NCBI RefSeq assembly: GCF_033110285.1
Contig: NZ_CP136995.1
Coordinates: 3,410,001-3,474,000 of the forward strand
Direction of reading: 5' to 3'
From: Ottowia sp. SB7-C50
Lineage (GTDB): Bacteria; Pseudomonadota; Gammaproteobacteria; Burkholderiales; Burkholderiaceae_C
DNA: 64,000 nucleotides
The translations under genes were made by a program, and so were the position numbers. Below the pieces are notes generated by a model. That model made no database searches. It had not been told where the DNA came from and saw only the letters and a list, made by a program, of their open reading frames with translations. This document shows, one piece after another, positions 32,286-41,738 of the stretch (the first letter of the stretch is position 1; the number at the start of each line of letters is the position of its first letter).

Positions 32286-32891
32286 ATGAATCCAAAGCCT
32301 CGGCCCGCCCCGCGCGCCTGGGCGCGGCGCCTGCGCAGCGTGCTGTGGCTGGCGCTCTGGGCCGCTGTGCTGTGGTGGGGCGGCGGCTGGCTGTGGCAGC
32401 AGCCCTTCATGGACCGCCCGCGCATGCTGTGGCACATCCACCGCATGGACCCGCCCGTCGCGCTGCCGGTGCCGGTGGACGGCGTGGCCGCGCGCCGCAT
32501 CGCCGACACCTGGCACGGCCCGCGCGACGGCGGCGCGCGCCTGCACGAGGGCACCGACATCTTCGCCCCGCGTGGCACGCCGGTGCGCAGTGCCACCGTG
32601 GGCATCGTGGCGTCGATCCGCGACGGCGGGCTGGGCGGCAGGCAGGTGTGGGTGCTGGGGCCGGCGCGCGAGCGGCATTACTACGCGCACCTCGACGACT
32701 GGGCGCCCGGCCTGTCGGTGGGCGACGTGGTGCAGCCCGGCACGCTGCTCGGCTTTGTCGGCACCACCGGCAATGCGCAAGGCACGCCGCCGCATCTGCA
32801 CTATGGCATCTATGGGGCCGACGGCGCGTTGAATCCGTGGCCGTTGCTGCAGGCAGGGGCGGCCGGGCGTTCAGAAAGAAAAGTGCCTTGA
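32286..32891 (+). CDS. M23-family metallopeptidase (LytM-like)
   Basis: Peptidoglycan endopeptidase or related envelope protein, 201 residues. A basic N-terminus precedes one hydrophobic helix (LWLALWAAVLWWGGGWLW). The zinc motifs are LHEGTDI (H-x(3)-D), HYYAH and the late HLHYG, matching active M23 enzymes rather than the degenerate NlpD/EnvC type. It likely cleaves cross-links in the periplasm, but the substrate is not shown. It is single, with an R1 repeat on each side. Confidence 0.92.
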   Translation: MNPKPRPAPRAWARRLRSVLWLALWAAVLWWGGGWLWQQPFMDRPRMLWHIHRMDPPVALPVPVDGVAARRIADTWHGPRDGGARLHEGTDIFAPRGTPVRSATVGIVASIRDGGLGGRQVWVLGPARERHYYAHLDDWAPGLSVGDVVQPGTLLGFVGTTGNAQGTPPHLHYGIYGADGALNPWPLLQAGAAGRSERKVP

Positions 32892-32930
32892 GCGCTCATG
32901 CAGCAAGCGCAGGTAGCTATGGTTTTTGAC
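32885..32930 (-). repeat. Family R1 palindromic repeat after the M23 gene
   Basis: On the minus strand, AACCATAGCTACCTGCGCTT, then GCATGAGCGCTCAAGG. Confidence 0.65.
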
Positions 32931-32934
32931 GTCG

Positions 32935-33290
32935 GCGGCCTCCCGGCCCTCCAAAAAAGGGAGGGGAAAAAGCGACGCCGCGCGAAGCCGCGGCGCGGCC
33001 CCATCCACGGCCGAGCGCAGCGATGGCCCGAGCGGATTTCAACTCCCCTCTGGCCGTGCCGAGAAGCGCAGGGCGTGGGGCGGGCGCAGCGAAGCATGCG
33101 CTTCGTGCTCTGACTCGCTGCGGATGTCTGAGCGGCGCGCCGCAGGCGCAAAGCGAGTTCCGCAGCGCCGCCCCGCGCCAGAGCATCGCAGGTTGCCCGC
33201 AGCGAAGCGAAGGGACACGGCCAGTGGGGCCGCCTTTCTTTTGCCTACTTTTCTTTGGCGGAGCAAAGAAAAGTAGGTCGCCCGCCGGGG
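32935..33290. repeat. Long composite intergenic repeat region
   Basis: About 355 bases without a gene, with many GCAGCG/CGCTGC-like units. At its right end CCTACTTTTCTTTG (33244-33257) and CAAAGAAAAGTAGG (33264-33277) form a perfect 14-bp inverted repeat with a 6-base loop. This hairpin with its CTACTTTTCTTTG sequence is a familiar dispersed element in many beta- and gammaproteobacterial genomes and may also end transcripts from both sides. Confidence 0.7.
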
Positions 33291-33330
33291 CGAATTCCCG
33301 GCCGACAGCGCATCCGCAGCCAACATCCCC

Positions 33331-34429
33331 TCAAGGCTTGATCGCAATCTTCAACACCCCATCCCGCTGATTCGCAAACAGGTCGTAGGCTTCAACGATG
33401 TCGTCCAGCTTGCGCTGGTGCGTCACCAGCACCCCCCAGGTCCAGCCGGCCCGATTCGATCACGTTCATCAGCCGCCGCATGCGCTCCTTGCCGCCCGGG
33501 CACAGCGCGGTGTTGATCTTGTGGTCGCCCAGCCCGGCGCCGAACGCGTCCACCGGGATGGTCAGGTTCTCGGAATAGACCCCCAGGCTCGACAGCGTTC
33601 CGCCCGGCCGAATGCAGCGCAGCGCGCTCTCGAACGTGCTTTGCAGGCCCAGCGCCTCGATGGCCGAGTCAGCGCCCTTGCCGCCCGTGATCTTCAGCAC
33701 CTCGGCCACCGGGTCCTGCGTCTTGAAGTTGATCGTCACGTCCGCGCCCAGCTTCTTGCTGACGGCAAGGCGATCTTCGTTCGAGTCCACCGCAATGATC
33801 GTCGTGGCACCGCGCAGCTTGGCGCCGGCGGTGGCGCACAGGCCGATCGGCCCCTGCGCAAACACCACCACGGTGTCGCCAATGCGGATGTTGGCGTTCT
33901 CGGCGCCGGCAAAGCCGGTGGACATGATGTCGGGGCACATCAGCACCTGCTCATCCGTAAGGCCATCCGGCACGGGCGCCAGGTTGCCTTGCGCGTCGGG
34001 CACCAGCACGTATTCGGCCTGCGTGCCGTCGATCAGGTTGCCAAAGCGCCAGCCGGCCGTCAGCTTGTAGCCGTGGCAGCCGCAGCGGCCGCTGGCCACC
34101 AGGTAGCTGCCGTCCTGCGAGGGCGCGCTGTCCTGGGCAGCGTAGCTGTTGAAGTTGGGGCAGATGGCGCCGGCGATCACGCGCTGGCCTTCCTGGTAGC
34201 CCTGCACGGCGCTGCCCAGCTTGGCGATCACGCCCACCGGCTCGTGCCCCACCGTCAGGCCCTTGGCGACCGGGTATTCGCCCTTCAGGATGTGCACGTC
34301 GGTGCCGCAAATGGTGGTGGTGGTGATCTTGATCAGCGCGTCGTTGGGGCCGACGTCGGGGATCGGCTTGTCGGCAATTTCAATGCGGCCGGGCTCCACA
34401 AAGACGGCGGCTTTCATCATCTGGACCAT
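33331..34429 (-). CDS. Zinc-dependent alcohol dehydrogenase, frameshifted as given
   Basis: Medium-chain NAD(P)-dependent alcohol dehydrogenase related to bacterial secondary-alcohol and threonine dehydrogenases. The catalytic zinc ligands lie in TTICGTDVHILKGE and GHEPVGV; the cofactor domain has FAQGPIGLCATAGAKLRG. The start MVQMMKAAVFVEPG is preceded by AAGGAG at about 6 bases. Near the C-terminus a six-G run (33434-33439 as C on the plus strand) breaks the frame at SGRLDLG. With five G it continues as VLVTHQRKLDD to a normal end, 365 residues in all. It is divergent from an aldehyde dehydrogenase, which carries the same type of break. Confidence 0.92.
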
Positions 34430-34618
34430 GGGGGTTCTCCTTGGGACGGTGGGGGACAAAACCGTGACGCGCGCGGCGCCTCAACCCACTATAGGACGTG
34501 TGTGTGGCAGCGTGTTGACGCGCGTCAGCCATGGGCGGCTGCGGGCAGGCGTGGCGCGGTACGCGTACCATCGTCCGTGAGCCTTTCTTGTCACCCCTTT
34601 CAGTTCAGGAGCTTCCGC

Positions 34619-36089
34619 ATGACGACCGCCACCGCCCCCCCAGAAAACCGCCGCCGACTACCCCGACACCCAGCTGTTCATCGACGGCCAGTGGTGCGAC
34701 GCCGCCAGCGGCAAGACGATGGCGGTGTTCAACCCCGCCACGGGGCAGGAGATCGGCCGCCTGGCGCACGCCAGCATTGCCGACCTGGACCGCGCGCTGG
34801 CCGCGGCGCAAAAGGGCTTTGAGACCTGGCGCGCCGTGCCCGCCCATGAGCGCGCCGCGCTGATGCGCAAGGCCGCGCAGATCTTCCGCGAACGCGCCGA
34901 CGCCACCGCGCGCCACCTGACCATGGAGCAGGGCAAGCCGCTGGCCGAGGCCAAGGGAGAAGTACTGGCCGCCTGCGACGTGATCGACTGGATGGCCGCC
35001 GAGGGCCAGCGCGCCTATGGCCGCATCGTGCCGCCGCGCGACCTGCGCGGCACGGCGCACGTCACGCGGCACCCGGTGGGGCCGGTGGCGGCGTTCACGC
35101 CGTGGAACTTCCCGGTCAACCAGATCGTGCGCAAGCTGTCGGCCGCGCTGGCCACGGGCAATTCGATCATCGTCAAGGCGCCGGAAGAAACCCCCGCCTC
35201 GGCCGCCGCGCTGATCCGCGCCTTTGTCGACGCGGGTGTGCCGACCGGCGTGGTGCAGCTGGTGTACGGCGTGCCGGCCGAAATCTCGCAGTACCTCATC
35301 CCGCACCCGGTCATCCGCAAGATCACCTTCACCGGCTCGACGCCCGTGGGCAAGCAGCTGGCCGCGCTGGCCGGCCAGCACATGAAGCGCGCCACCATGG
35401 AGCTGGGCGGCCACGCGCCGGTCATCGTGTGCGAGGACGCCGACATCGACCTCGCCATCAAGACAGCCGGCGGCGCCAAGTTCCGCAACGCCGGGCAGGT
35501 GTGCATCTCGCCCACGCGCTTTCTGGTCGCCAAGCCGATTGCCGCTGAATTCACCAAGAAGCTGGCCGCGCAGGCCGAAAAATTCACCGTCGGCGACGGC
35601 CTGGCGGAAGGCACGCGCATGGGCCCGCTGGCCAACCCGCGCCGCGTCACCGCCATGCAGGCGCTGACCGACGACGCGGTGAAGCGCGGCGGCACCGTGG
35701 CTGCGGGCGGCAAGAAGATCGGCGACGCCGGCAACTTCTGGGCACCCACCGTGCTGGCCGACCTGCCGCTGGACGCCGACGTGTTCAACCAGGAACCCTT
35801 CGGCCCCATGGCCGTGGTGCACGCCTTCGACACGCTGGACGACGCGCTGCGCGAAGCCAACCGCCTGCCCTTCGGCCTGGCCGGCTACGCCTTCACGCAG
35901 TCGCTGAAGAACGCCCACCAGATAACCCAGCAGCTCGAAGTCGGCCTGCTGTGGATCAACCAGCCCGCCGCCGCCTGGCCCGAACTGCCGTTTGGCGGCG
36001 TGAAGGATTCGGGCTATGGCTCGGAAGGCGGGCCGGAGGCGCTGGAGGCGTATTTGACGACCAAGTCGGTGTCGACGTATTGCGGCTGA
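34619..36089 (+). CDS. NAD(P)-dependent aldehyde dehydrogenase (SSADH-like), frameshifted as given
   Basis: Aldehyde dehydrogenase of the succinate-semialdehyde dehydrogenase group. The signatures are clear: [12 protein letters not shown] (cofactor region), MELGGHAP (general-base glutamate) and [10 protein letters not shown] (catalytic cysteine). The first codons run in the wrong frame after a seven-C run (34636-34642). With six C the N-terminus reads [17 protein letters not shown] and joins [15 protein letters not shown], giving 489 residues, the family norm. AGGAG stands about 9 bases before the ATG. Together with the divergent alcohol dehydrogenase it could oxidise an alcohol to an acid. 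Confidence 0.93.
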
Positions 36090-36124
36090 GCGCGTGAAGG
36101 TGCTGGCGCTCAGCGTCAGTGCAA

Positions 36125-36172
36125 CAATTTTGATAGCGCCTTGCGCTTGTCTGGCAGGCGCGGGCGGGCCTT
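36125..36172 (+). repeat. Family R1 palindromic repeat between convergent genes
   Basis: TTTTGATAGCGCCTTGCGCT, TGTCTGGC and AGGCGCGGGCGGGCC, between the aldehyde dehydrogenase and IPTL protein ends. Confidence 0.75.
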
Positions 36173-36238
36173 ATGGCACAGAAAGAGCACCGGGCGATTG
36201 AACCCGGCGCCTCGCGTGGGGCCGGCAGCCCGCTGCGG

Positions 36239-38215
36239 TCAGCGCTGCCGCGCGCGCAGTGCCGCCACGGCCAGCAGCCCCATCAACAGGGCCAGCAGCA
36301 ACTGCGCCCATTCGCCCAGCGTGGGCACGGCCTGCGGGGCGCCGATGGCCAGGCTGGCGACGTTGTTGGCGGGGTTGCTGTCGTTCTGCGCACCGGCGGT
36401 GCCGACAATGGTGACGACCTGCCCCGCGGGCTGGGTGTATGTCACGGCGCAGTTGATGCTGGCGCCCACCGCCAGCGTGGCCGGCGCCGGATCGGGGCTG
36501 CAGGTGACGGTGGCGCCCGACGGCAGACCCGTGACCGCACAACTGGGCGCCACGGCATCCCCAGGGCCCCGATTGGTGCAGGTCAGCGTGCCGGTGACCT
36601 GGTCGCCCGGCGAGGCCGAGGGCGGGAAGCCGGACAGCGTGGCGCTCACATCCGCCGTGGTAGGTACCGTCTGCGACACCGTATTGTTGGCCGGGTTGTA
36701 GTCGCCGGTGGCGCTGGTCGCGCCCTGGAGGGTAATGCCCGTGCCTGCAGGCTGCGGATAGGTGATGTCGCACACGATCTTGCCGCCCACAGGCAGCGGG
36801 TCCGGCGCCGGCGCCGGCGTGCAAGTCACGGACGATCCAGCCGGCAACGTCGACGTCACGCCGCAGGTAGGCGCAGGCGCGGGCACGCCACCCAGGTTGG
36901 TGCACGTCAGGGTGCCGTGCACCGTGGTGCCCGGGGCGACAGGCGTGGTCGGCAGGCCCGTCAGCGCCGCGCTCATGTCGGGTGGAATCGGCACGGCGAT
37001 CGACGCGGAGTTGTTGCGGATGTCGTAGTCGTCGGTGGCGCCGGTGGTGGCATGGACGGTGGTGCCGCTGGCGGGCTGCGTGTAGGTCACCGTGCACGTG
37101 ATCATGCCACCCACGGCCAGCGGCAGCGACGGCGTGCTGCAGTTGATGGAAGCGCCGGCCGGCAGCGCGCTCAGGTCGACGCTGCAGCTCGGGTCGGTGG
37201 CGACGCCCGGGCCCTGATTGCTGCAAATCAGCGTGCCGCTGACCACCGTTCCCGGCGCCGCGGAGGCAGGGAAGCCGTTCAGCAGCCCAGTCATGTCGGG
37301 CAGCGGCAGCACATTGAAGCTGAATGCCGTGTCCTCACGCGCCGAGCCACGCCCGCCGTAGTCGGCGGCGAAGGTCATGCTGTCGCCCGCGTTGGAGCTG
37401 AGCTTCCAGGCCGTGTTACCGACTGTCCAGTCGTATCCATCGCCCACCGTCACGCTCCCATTGCCGGCGTTGAAGGCTTTATCTATGGACAACGAACCCG
37501 TGGCGGTCGAGCCATCCGTGGCGTTGAGGTTGGCGCGTGTGATGACGCTGCCGGTCACGCCACTGGCCACCACGGTCGTCACCGTGGGATTGGTCAGCGT
37601 GGCCGTGCCGCCAAAGCCGGAAAAACTGAGCGACCCGAGCGGGTATATAGGACCACCCTGATCCGTCGGGTTGGCCTTGACCGTCGTGCCATCAGGCGTG
37701 AACGAGCCGTTGGGGCCACGGCTCATGTTGACACCGGGCCTCGACCCGGCACCCAGGATCTGCACCCCGGCAATCCGGTAACCCGGCACGGTGATTGAGC
37801 CCTGCACGCTGTAGCCGTACTGGGTCGCTCCGCCGGGCGTGCTGGTGGTGCCGGACGCTGGGGGATAAGAGGATTCAACGGCGACACCCGCGATACCCGA
37901 ATACCACCCGGTCGCCGGTGCGCCGAACGCTGCTACCGTAAACGGCGGGGAGCCGGTGAAATTCCTGTCGATGAGCTCCTTGACCTGCCAGTTGCTCATC
38001 GTCCAGGTGCCGATCTGGGTTGTCCCGTCCAGAATCTTGCCTGTTGCCGCGCCATTGGTGAATGGGCCGGTGCTGCCCGTACGGCTCGGGCTGGTGTACG
38101 GCGAATCCACCGTGTACGTGATGGTCGCAGCCACGCCAGAAGCGGCCGCCCCCCACACGCCGCACGCCATCAGCGCGTGCGCCGCCTTGCGAAACATGTG
38201 TGACTTGGCGCCCAT
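36239..38215 (-). CDS. Large exported protein with IPTL-CTERM signal and three repeats
   Basis: A 658-residue surface or secreted protein. I start at MGAKSHMFRKAAHALM because AGGAG lies 6 bases before it. A signal peptide ends near ASGVAA. The N-terminal half is beta-rich, and the second half holds three repeats of about 90 residues (each with a core like GTLTCTNxGPG...VTGLPSGATVTC, CDITYPQPAG, NNTVSQTV). The C-terminus VPTLGEWAQLLLALLM followed by a basic tail matches the IPTL-CTERM sorting signal, processed by a dedicated enzyme elsewhere in the genome. No sorting enzyme lies nearby. Confidence 0.9.
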   Translation of the reverse strand: MGAKSHMFRKAAHALMACGVWGAAASGVAATITYTVDSPYTSPSRTGSTGPFTNGAATGKILDGTTQIGTWTMSNWQVKELIDRNFTGSPPFTVAAFGAPATGWYSGIAGVAVESSYPPASGTTSTPGGATQYGYSVQGSITVPGYRIAGVQILGAGSRPGVNMSRGPNGSFTPDGTTVKANPTDQGGPIYPLGSLSFSGFGGTATLTNPTVTTVVASGVTGSVITRANLNATDGSTATGSLSIDKAFNAGNGSVTVGDGYDWTVGNTAWKLSSNAGDSMTFAADYGGRGSAREDTAFSFNVLPLPDMTGLLNGFPASAAPGTVVSGTLICSNQGPGVATDPSCSVDLSALPAGASINCSTPSLPLAVGGMITCTVTYTQPASGTTVHATTGATDDYDIRNNSASIAVPIPPDMSAALTGLPTTPVAPGTTVHGTLTCTNLGGVPAPAPTCGVTSTLPAGSSVTCTPAPAPDPLPVGGKIVCDITYPQPAGTGITLQGATSATGDYNPANNTVSQTVPTTADVSATLSGFPPSASPGDQVTGTLTCTNRGPGDAVAPSCAVTGLPSGATVTCSPDPAPATLAVGASINCAVTYTQPAGQVVTIVGTAGAQNDSNPANNVASLAIGAPQAVPTLGEWAQLLLALLMGLLAVAALRARQR

Positions 38216-38431
38216 TTCGTACTCCTGTTGCAGTTCCATTCACCCGCTTCACGCACGCAGCGGACATGCTGCGAATAGTTTAGTACGAACGATTGACGCG
38301 CTCGCGCTAACCGGCAGCATTGCAGCCGACACTTGAAGGCGCGCCAACCCATCTTCTGAGCGGCCCGCGAAACCGCCAGCACGGGTGCCCTATGCTGCAT
38401 TCCGCGCCCGCTGCCAAAAAGCGGAAAATAA

Positions 38432-39838
<1,407 letters not shown>

Positions 39839-40048
39839 GGCCTGGACCGCAAAAAAGCGCCCCGGCAGCCCGTTCGCGCACCAAAGTCGTACGGGCAAGC
39901 CCCAATAGGGAATGTGCGCCGGGCTGTTACATTGGCTTGACTCGGAAGCTGCTGCACCTTCATGGTGCGGGCAGCGTAAAAGGGCCGAGGAGACAAGACC
40001 ACCCAAAGCAAAAACTCCAAGACTCCATAGAAGACCAACGCGATCTTT

Positions 40049-40077
40049 GCCAGGGCGCCCCAACGGGCGCCCTTTTT
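40049..40077 (+). terminator. Strong rho-independent terminator
   Basis: AGGGCGCCC and GGGCGCCCT pair around a 4-nt loop and are followed by TTTTTTC. It may end argG readthrough or a small RNA. Confidence 0.85.
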
Positions 40078-40148
40078 TCTTGCCTGTCGCTTGCATGACG
40101 GCGGCTTCGGCACCGTGCGGCGGGCATCGGCATAATCCGGTCGATTCG

Positions 40149-40200
40149 GCTGCTGCCGCTTGATACAAGGGCGCAAACAGCTATCAAACAAATAGCAATC
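40149..40200 (-). repeat. Family R1 palindromic repeat
   Basis: On the minus strand TTTGATAGCTGTTTGCGCCC, then CAAGCGGCAGCAGCC, just before the permease start. Confidence 0.7.
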
Positions 40201-40208
40201 GAGTGGTC

Positions 40209-40967
40209 ATGGAACTGGTTCTCGTGTCGATGGCCTCGCTGCTGGCGGGCTGCATCGACTCCATCGTGGGTGGCGGCGGGCTGATCCTGGTGCCGGCGCT
40301 GTTCGCGGTGTACCCGGGCGCCGCGCCCGCCACGCTGTTCGGGACCAACAAGAGCGCATCGGTCTGGGGCACGACCATCGCCACGCTGCAATACAGCCGG
40401 CGCGTGCAGTTGCGCTGGCCCGTGCTGCTGCCGGCGGCGCTGGCGGCGCTGGTGGGCGGCTTTGCCGGCGCCTGGCACGTCACGCTGGTCGACCCCAGCT
40501 TTCTGCGCAAGCTGCTGCCCTTTATCCTGCTGGCGGTGCTGCTCTACACGCTGGCCAAAAAGGACTTGGGCAGCACCCACGCGCCGCGGCACGACCGCCA
40601 GCGCGAGACGCTGCTGGCCTGCGCCATTGGCGCCGTGATCGGCTGGTACGACGGCTTCTTCGGCCCCGGCACGGGCAGCTTCTTCATCTTTCTGTTTGTG
40701 CGCCTGCTGGGCTACGACTTTCTCAACGCGTCGGCCTCGGCCAAGCTGCTGAACGTGGCGACCAACCTGGCGGCCATCGCCCTGTTTGCCATAAAAGGCC
40801 ACGTGTGGTGGCACATCGGCATGGTGATGGCGGTGGCCAACGTGGCAGGCAGCCTGATCGGTACGCGGCTGGCGCTGAAGCACGGCGCAGGCTTTGTGCG
40901 CGGCGTGTTCATCGTGGTGGTGGGCGCGCTGATCCTGAAGACGGGTTACGACGCGTTCCTGAAGTAA
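40209..40967 (+). CDS. TSUP/TauE-SafE family permease
   Basis: Inner-membrane exporter of the sulfite/sulfonate exporter family, 252 residues with about eight hydrophobic helices. The two family motifs are visible: DSIVGGGGLILVPAL in the first half and WYDGFFGPGTGSFF in the second. Substrates are usually sulfur-containing anions; none can be assigned. The start is the ATG two codons after a possible GTG. It is followed by a convergent MarR gene. Confidence 0.9.
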   Translation: MELVLVSMASLLAGCIDSIVGGGGLILVPALFAVYPGAAPATLFGTNKSASVWGTTIATLQYSRRVQLRWPVLLPAALAALVGGFAGAWHVTLVDPSFLRKLLPFILLAVLLYTLAKKDLGSTHAPRHDRQRETLLACAIGAVIGWYDGFFGPGTGSFFIFLFVRLLGYDFLNASASAKLLNVATNLAAIALFAIKGHVWWHIGMVMAVANVAGSLIGTRLALKHGAGFVRGVFIVVVGALILKTGYDAFLK

Positions 40968-40999
40968 ATGGGCCGTTGGCGCTGACCTGAAGCGCGGAT

Positions 41000-41521
41000 T
41001 CAGCCATCAAATTCGGAGCATTCCGCAGGCGACGCAGCGGCGCCCAGCGCCGTCAGATCGGCCTTGGCCATGCCTTCGTTCAGCCGGTTGAGAAAGTGCA
41101 CCAGCGCCACCTTGTCGTCGAAGCGCATGCCGTCGGCGGCCTGGCGATAGAACTCGTAGATGCGCGGCTGCAGGCTGTCCCAGAAGGCGCGGCCTTCCGG
41201 CGTGAGCTGCACGCGCTTGGCGCGCCGGTCCTGCGTGTCGGCCACGCGGGTCACGTGGCCATCGCGCTCCAGACGCTTGAGCACGCCGTCCAGGTTCTGC
41301 CGGCTCACCACCAGATAGTCGGCCAGTTCTGAAAACGCCATCCCGCCGCTGGCCTGCGGCCGCGACAGCGCGCCCAGCACCGACCACTGCACGGTGGTCA
41401 CGCCCACTTCCTTGACGACCTGCCGCGCCAGCGTGTTGCCGACCTGGAACAGCCGGAAGAACAGGCGGTTGTGGATGGCCGAGACGGAAACGTCGTAGGC
41501 GTCTTGGGACGAGCGGGACAT
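41000..41521 (-). CDS. MarR-family regulator, probable BadR-like repressor
   Basis: Winged-helix regulator of 173 residues. The HTH is in FSELADYLVVSRQNLDGVLKRLERDG, followed by the wing VADTQDRRAKRVQLTPEGR. In Rhodopseudomonas palustris the MarR protein BadR represses badHI and aliAB and responds to a cyclohexenecarboxyl-CoA intermediate. This gene is divergent from a cluster with badH, badI, aliA and aliB homologues, so a BadR role is likely, but the assignment rests on context. I start it at MSRSSQDAYDVSVS; a longer frame exists upstream. Confidence 0.85.
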   Translation of the reverse strand: MSRSSQDAYDVSVSAIHNRLFFRLFQVGNTLARQVVKEVGVTTVQWSVLGALSRPQASGGMAFSELADYLVVSRQNLDGVLKRLERDGHVTRVADTQDRRAKRVQLTPEGRAFWDSLQPRIYEFYRQAADGMRFDDKVALVHFLNRLNEGMAKADLTALGAAASPAECSEFDG

Positions 41522-41612
41522 GAGGGGCAAACCAGTGTGCAAACCCGGCAAGCCTAACCCATCCGACAGCGCGTCGACTACGCCGTCGGGCACAGGCTTA
41601 AACATAAACACC

Positions 41613-41691
41613 TTGTCATATAAACGTGGTTTGCTGCAGTGCAGCATAGGGCGAATCCATCTATTTACATCATGATGTTGACATATAAATG
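41613..41691. promoter_or_regulatory. Candidate operator repeats between the marR and catabolic genes
   Basis: TTGTCATATAAACG (41613-41626) and TTGACATATAAATG (41678-41691) are two direct repeats matching at 12 of 14 positions, 65 bases apart. The right one supplies the -35 (TTGACA) of a promoter with CAAAAT at 41701-41706 and a 17-base spacer. A MarR repressor could bind here. This is inference from position and sequence. Confidence 0.5.
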
Positions 41692-41738
41692 CGTTCGCCG
41701 CAAAATTCCGCCATCGCCGCACCTGCCGCCTGCCACCC

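Larger units (their letters stand above)
39839..40208. other. Structured intergenic region after argG
   Basis: About 370 bases without a gene. It holds GCCCGT/ACGGGC and GCACC/GGTGC hairpins, a GGAGACAAGACC stretch, the terminator at 40049-40077, and an R1 copy near the right end. A -35-like TTGACT at 39937 has only a weak -10. No clear open reading frame is visible. A short untranslated RNA cannot be excluded. Confidence 0.4.

Noticed and set aside
32935..33290. CRISPR-like array
   Set aside because: Units are not regularly spaced, there are no unique spacers of constant length and no cas genes nearby.
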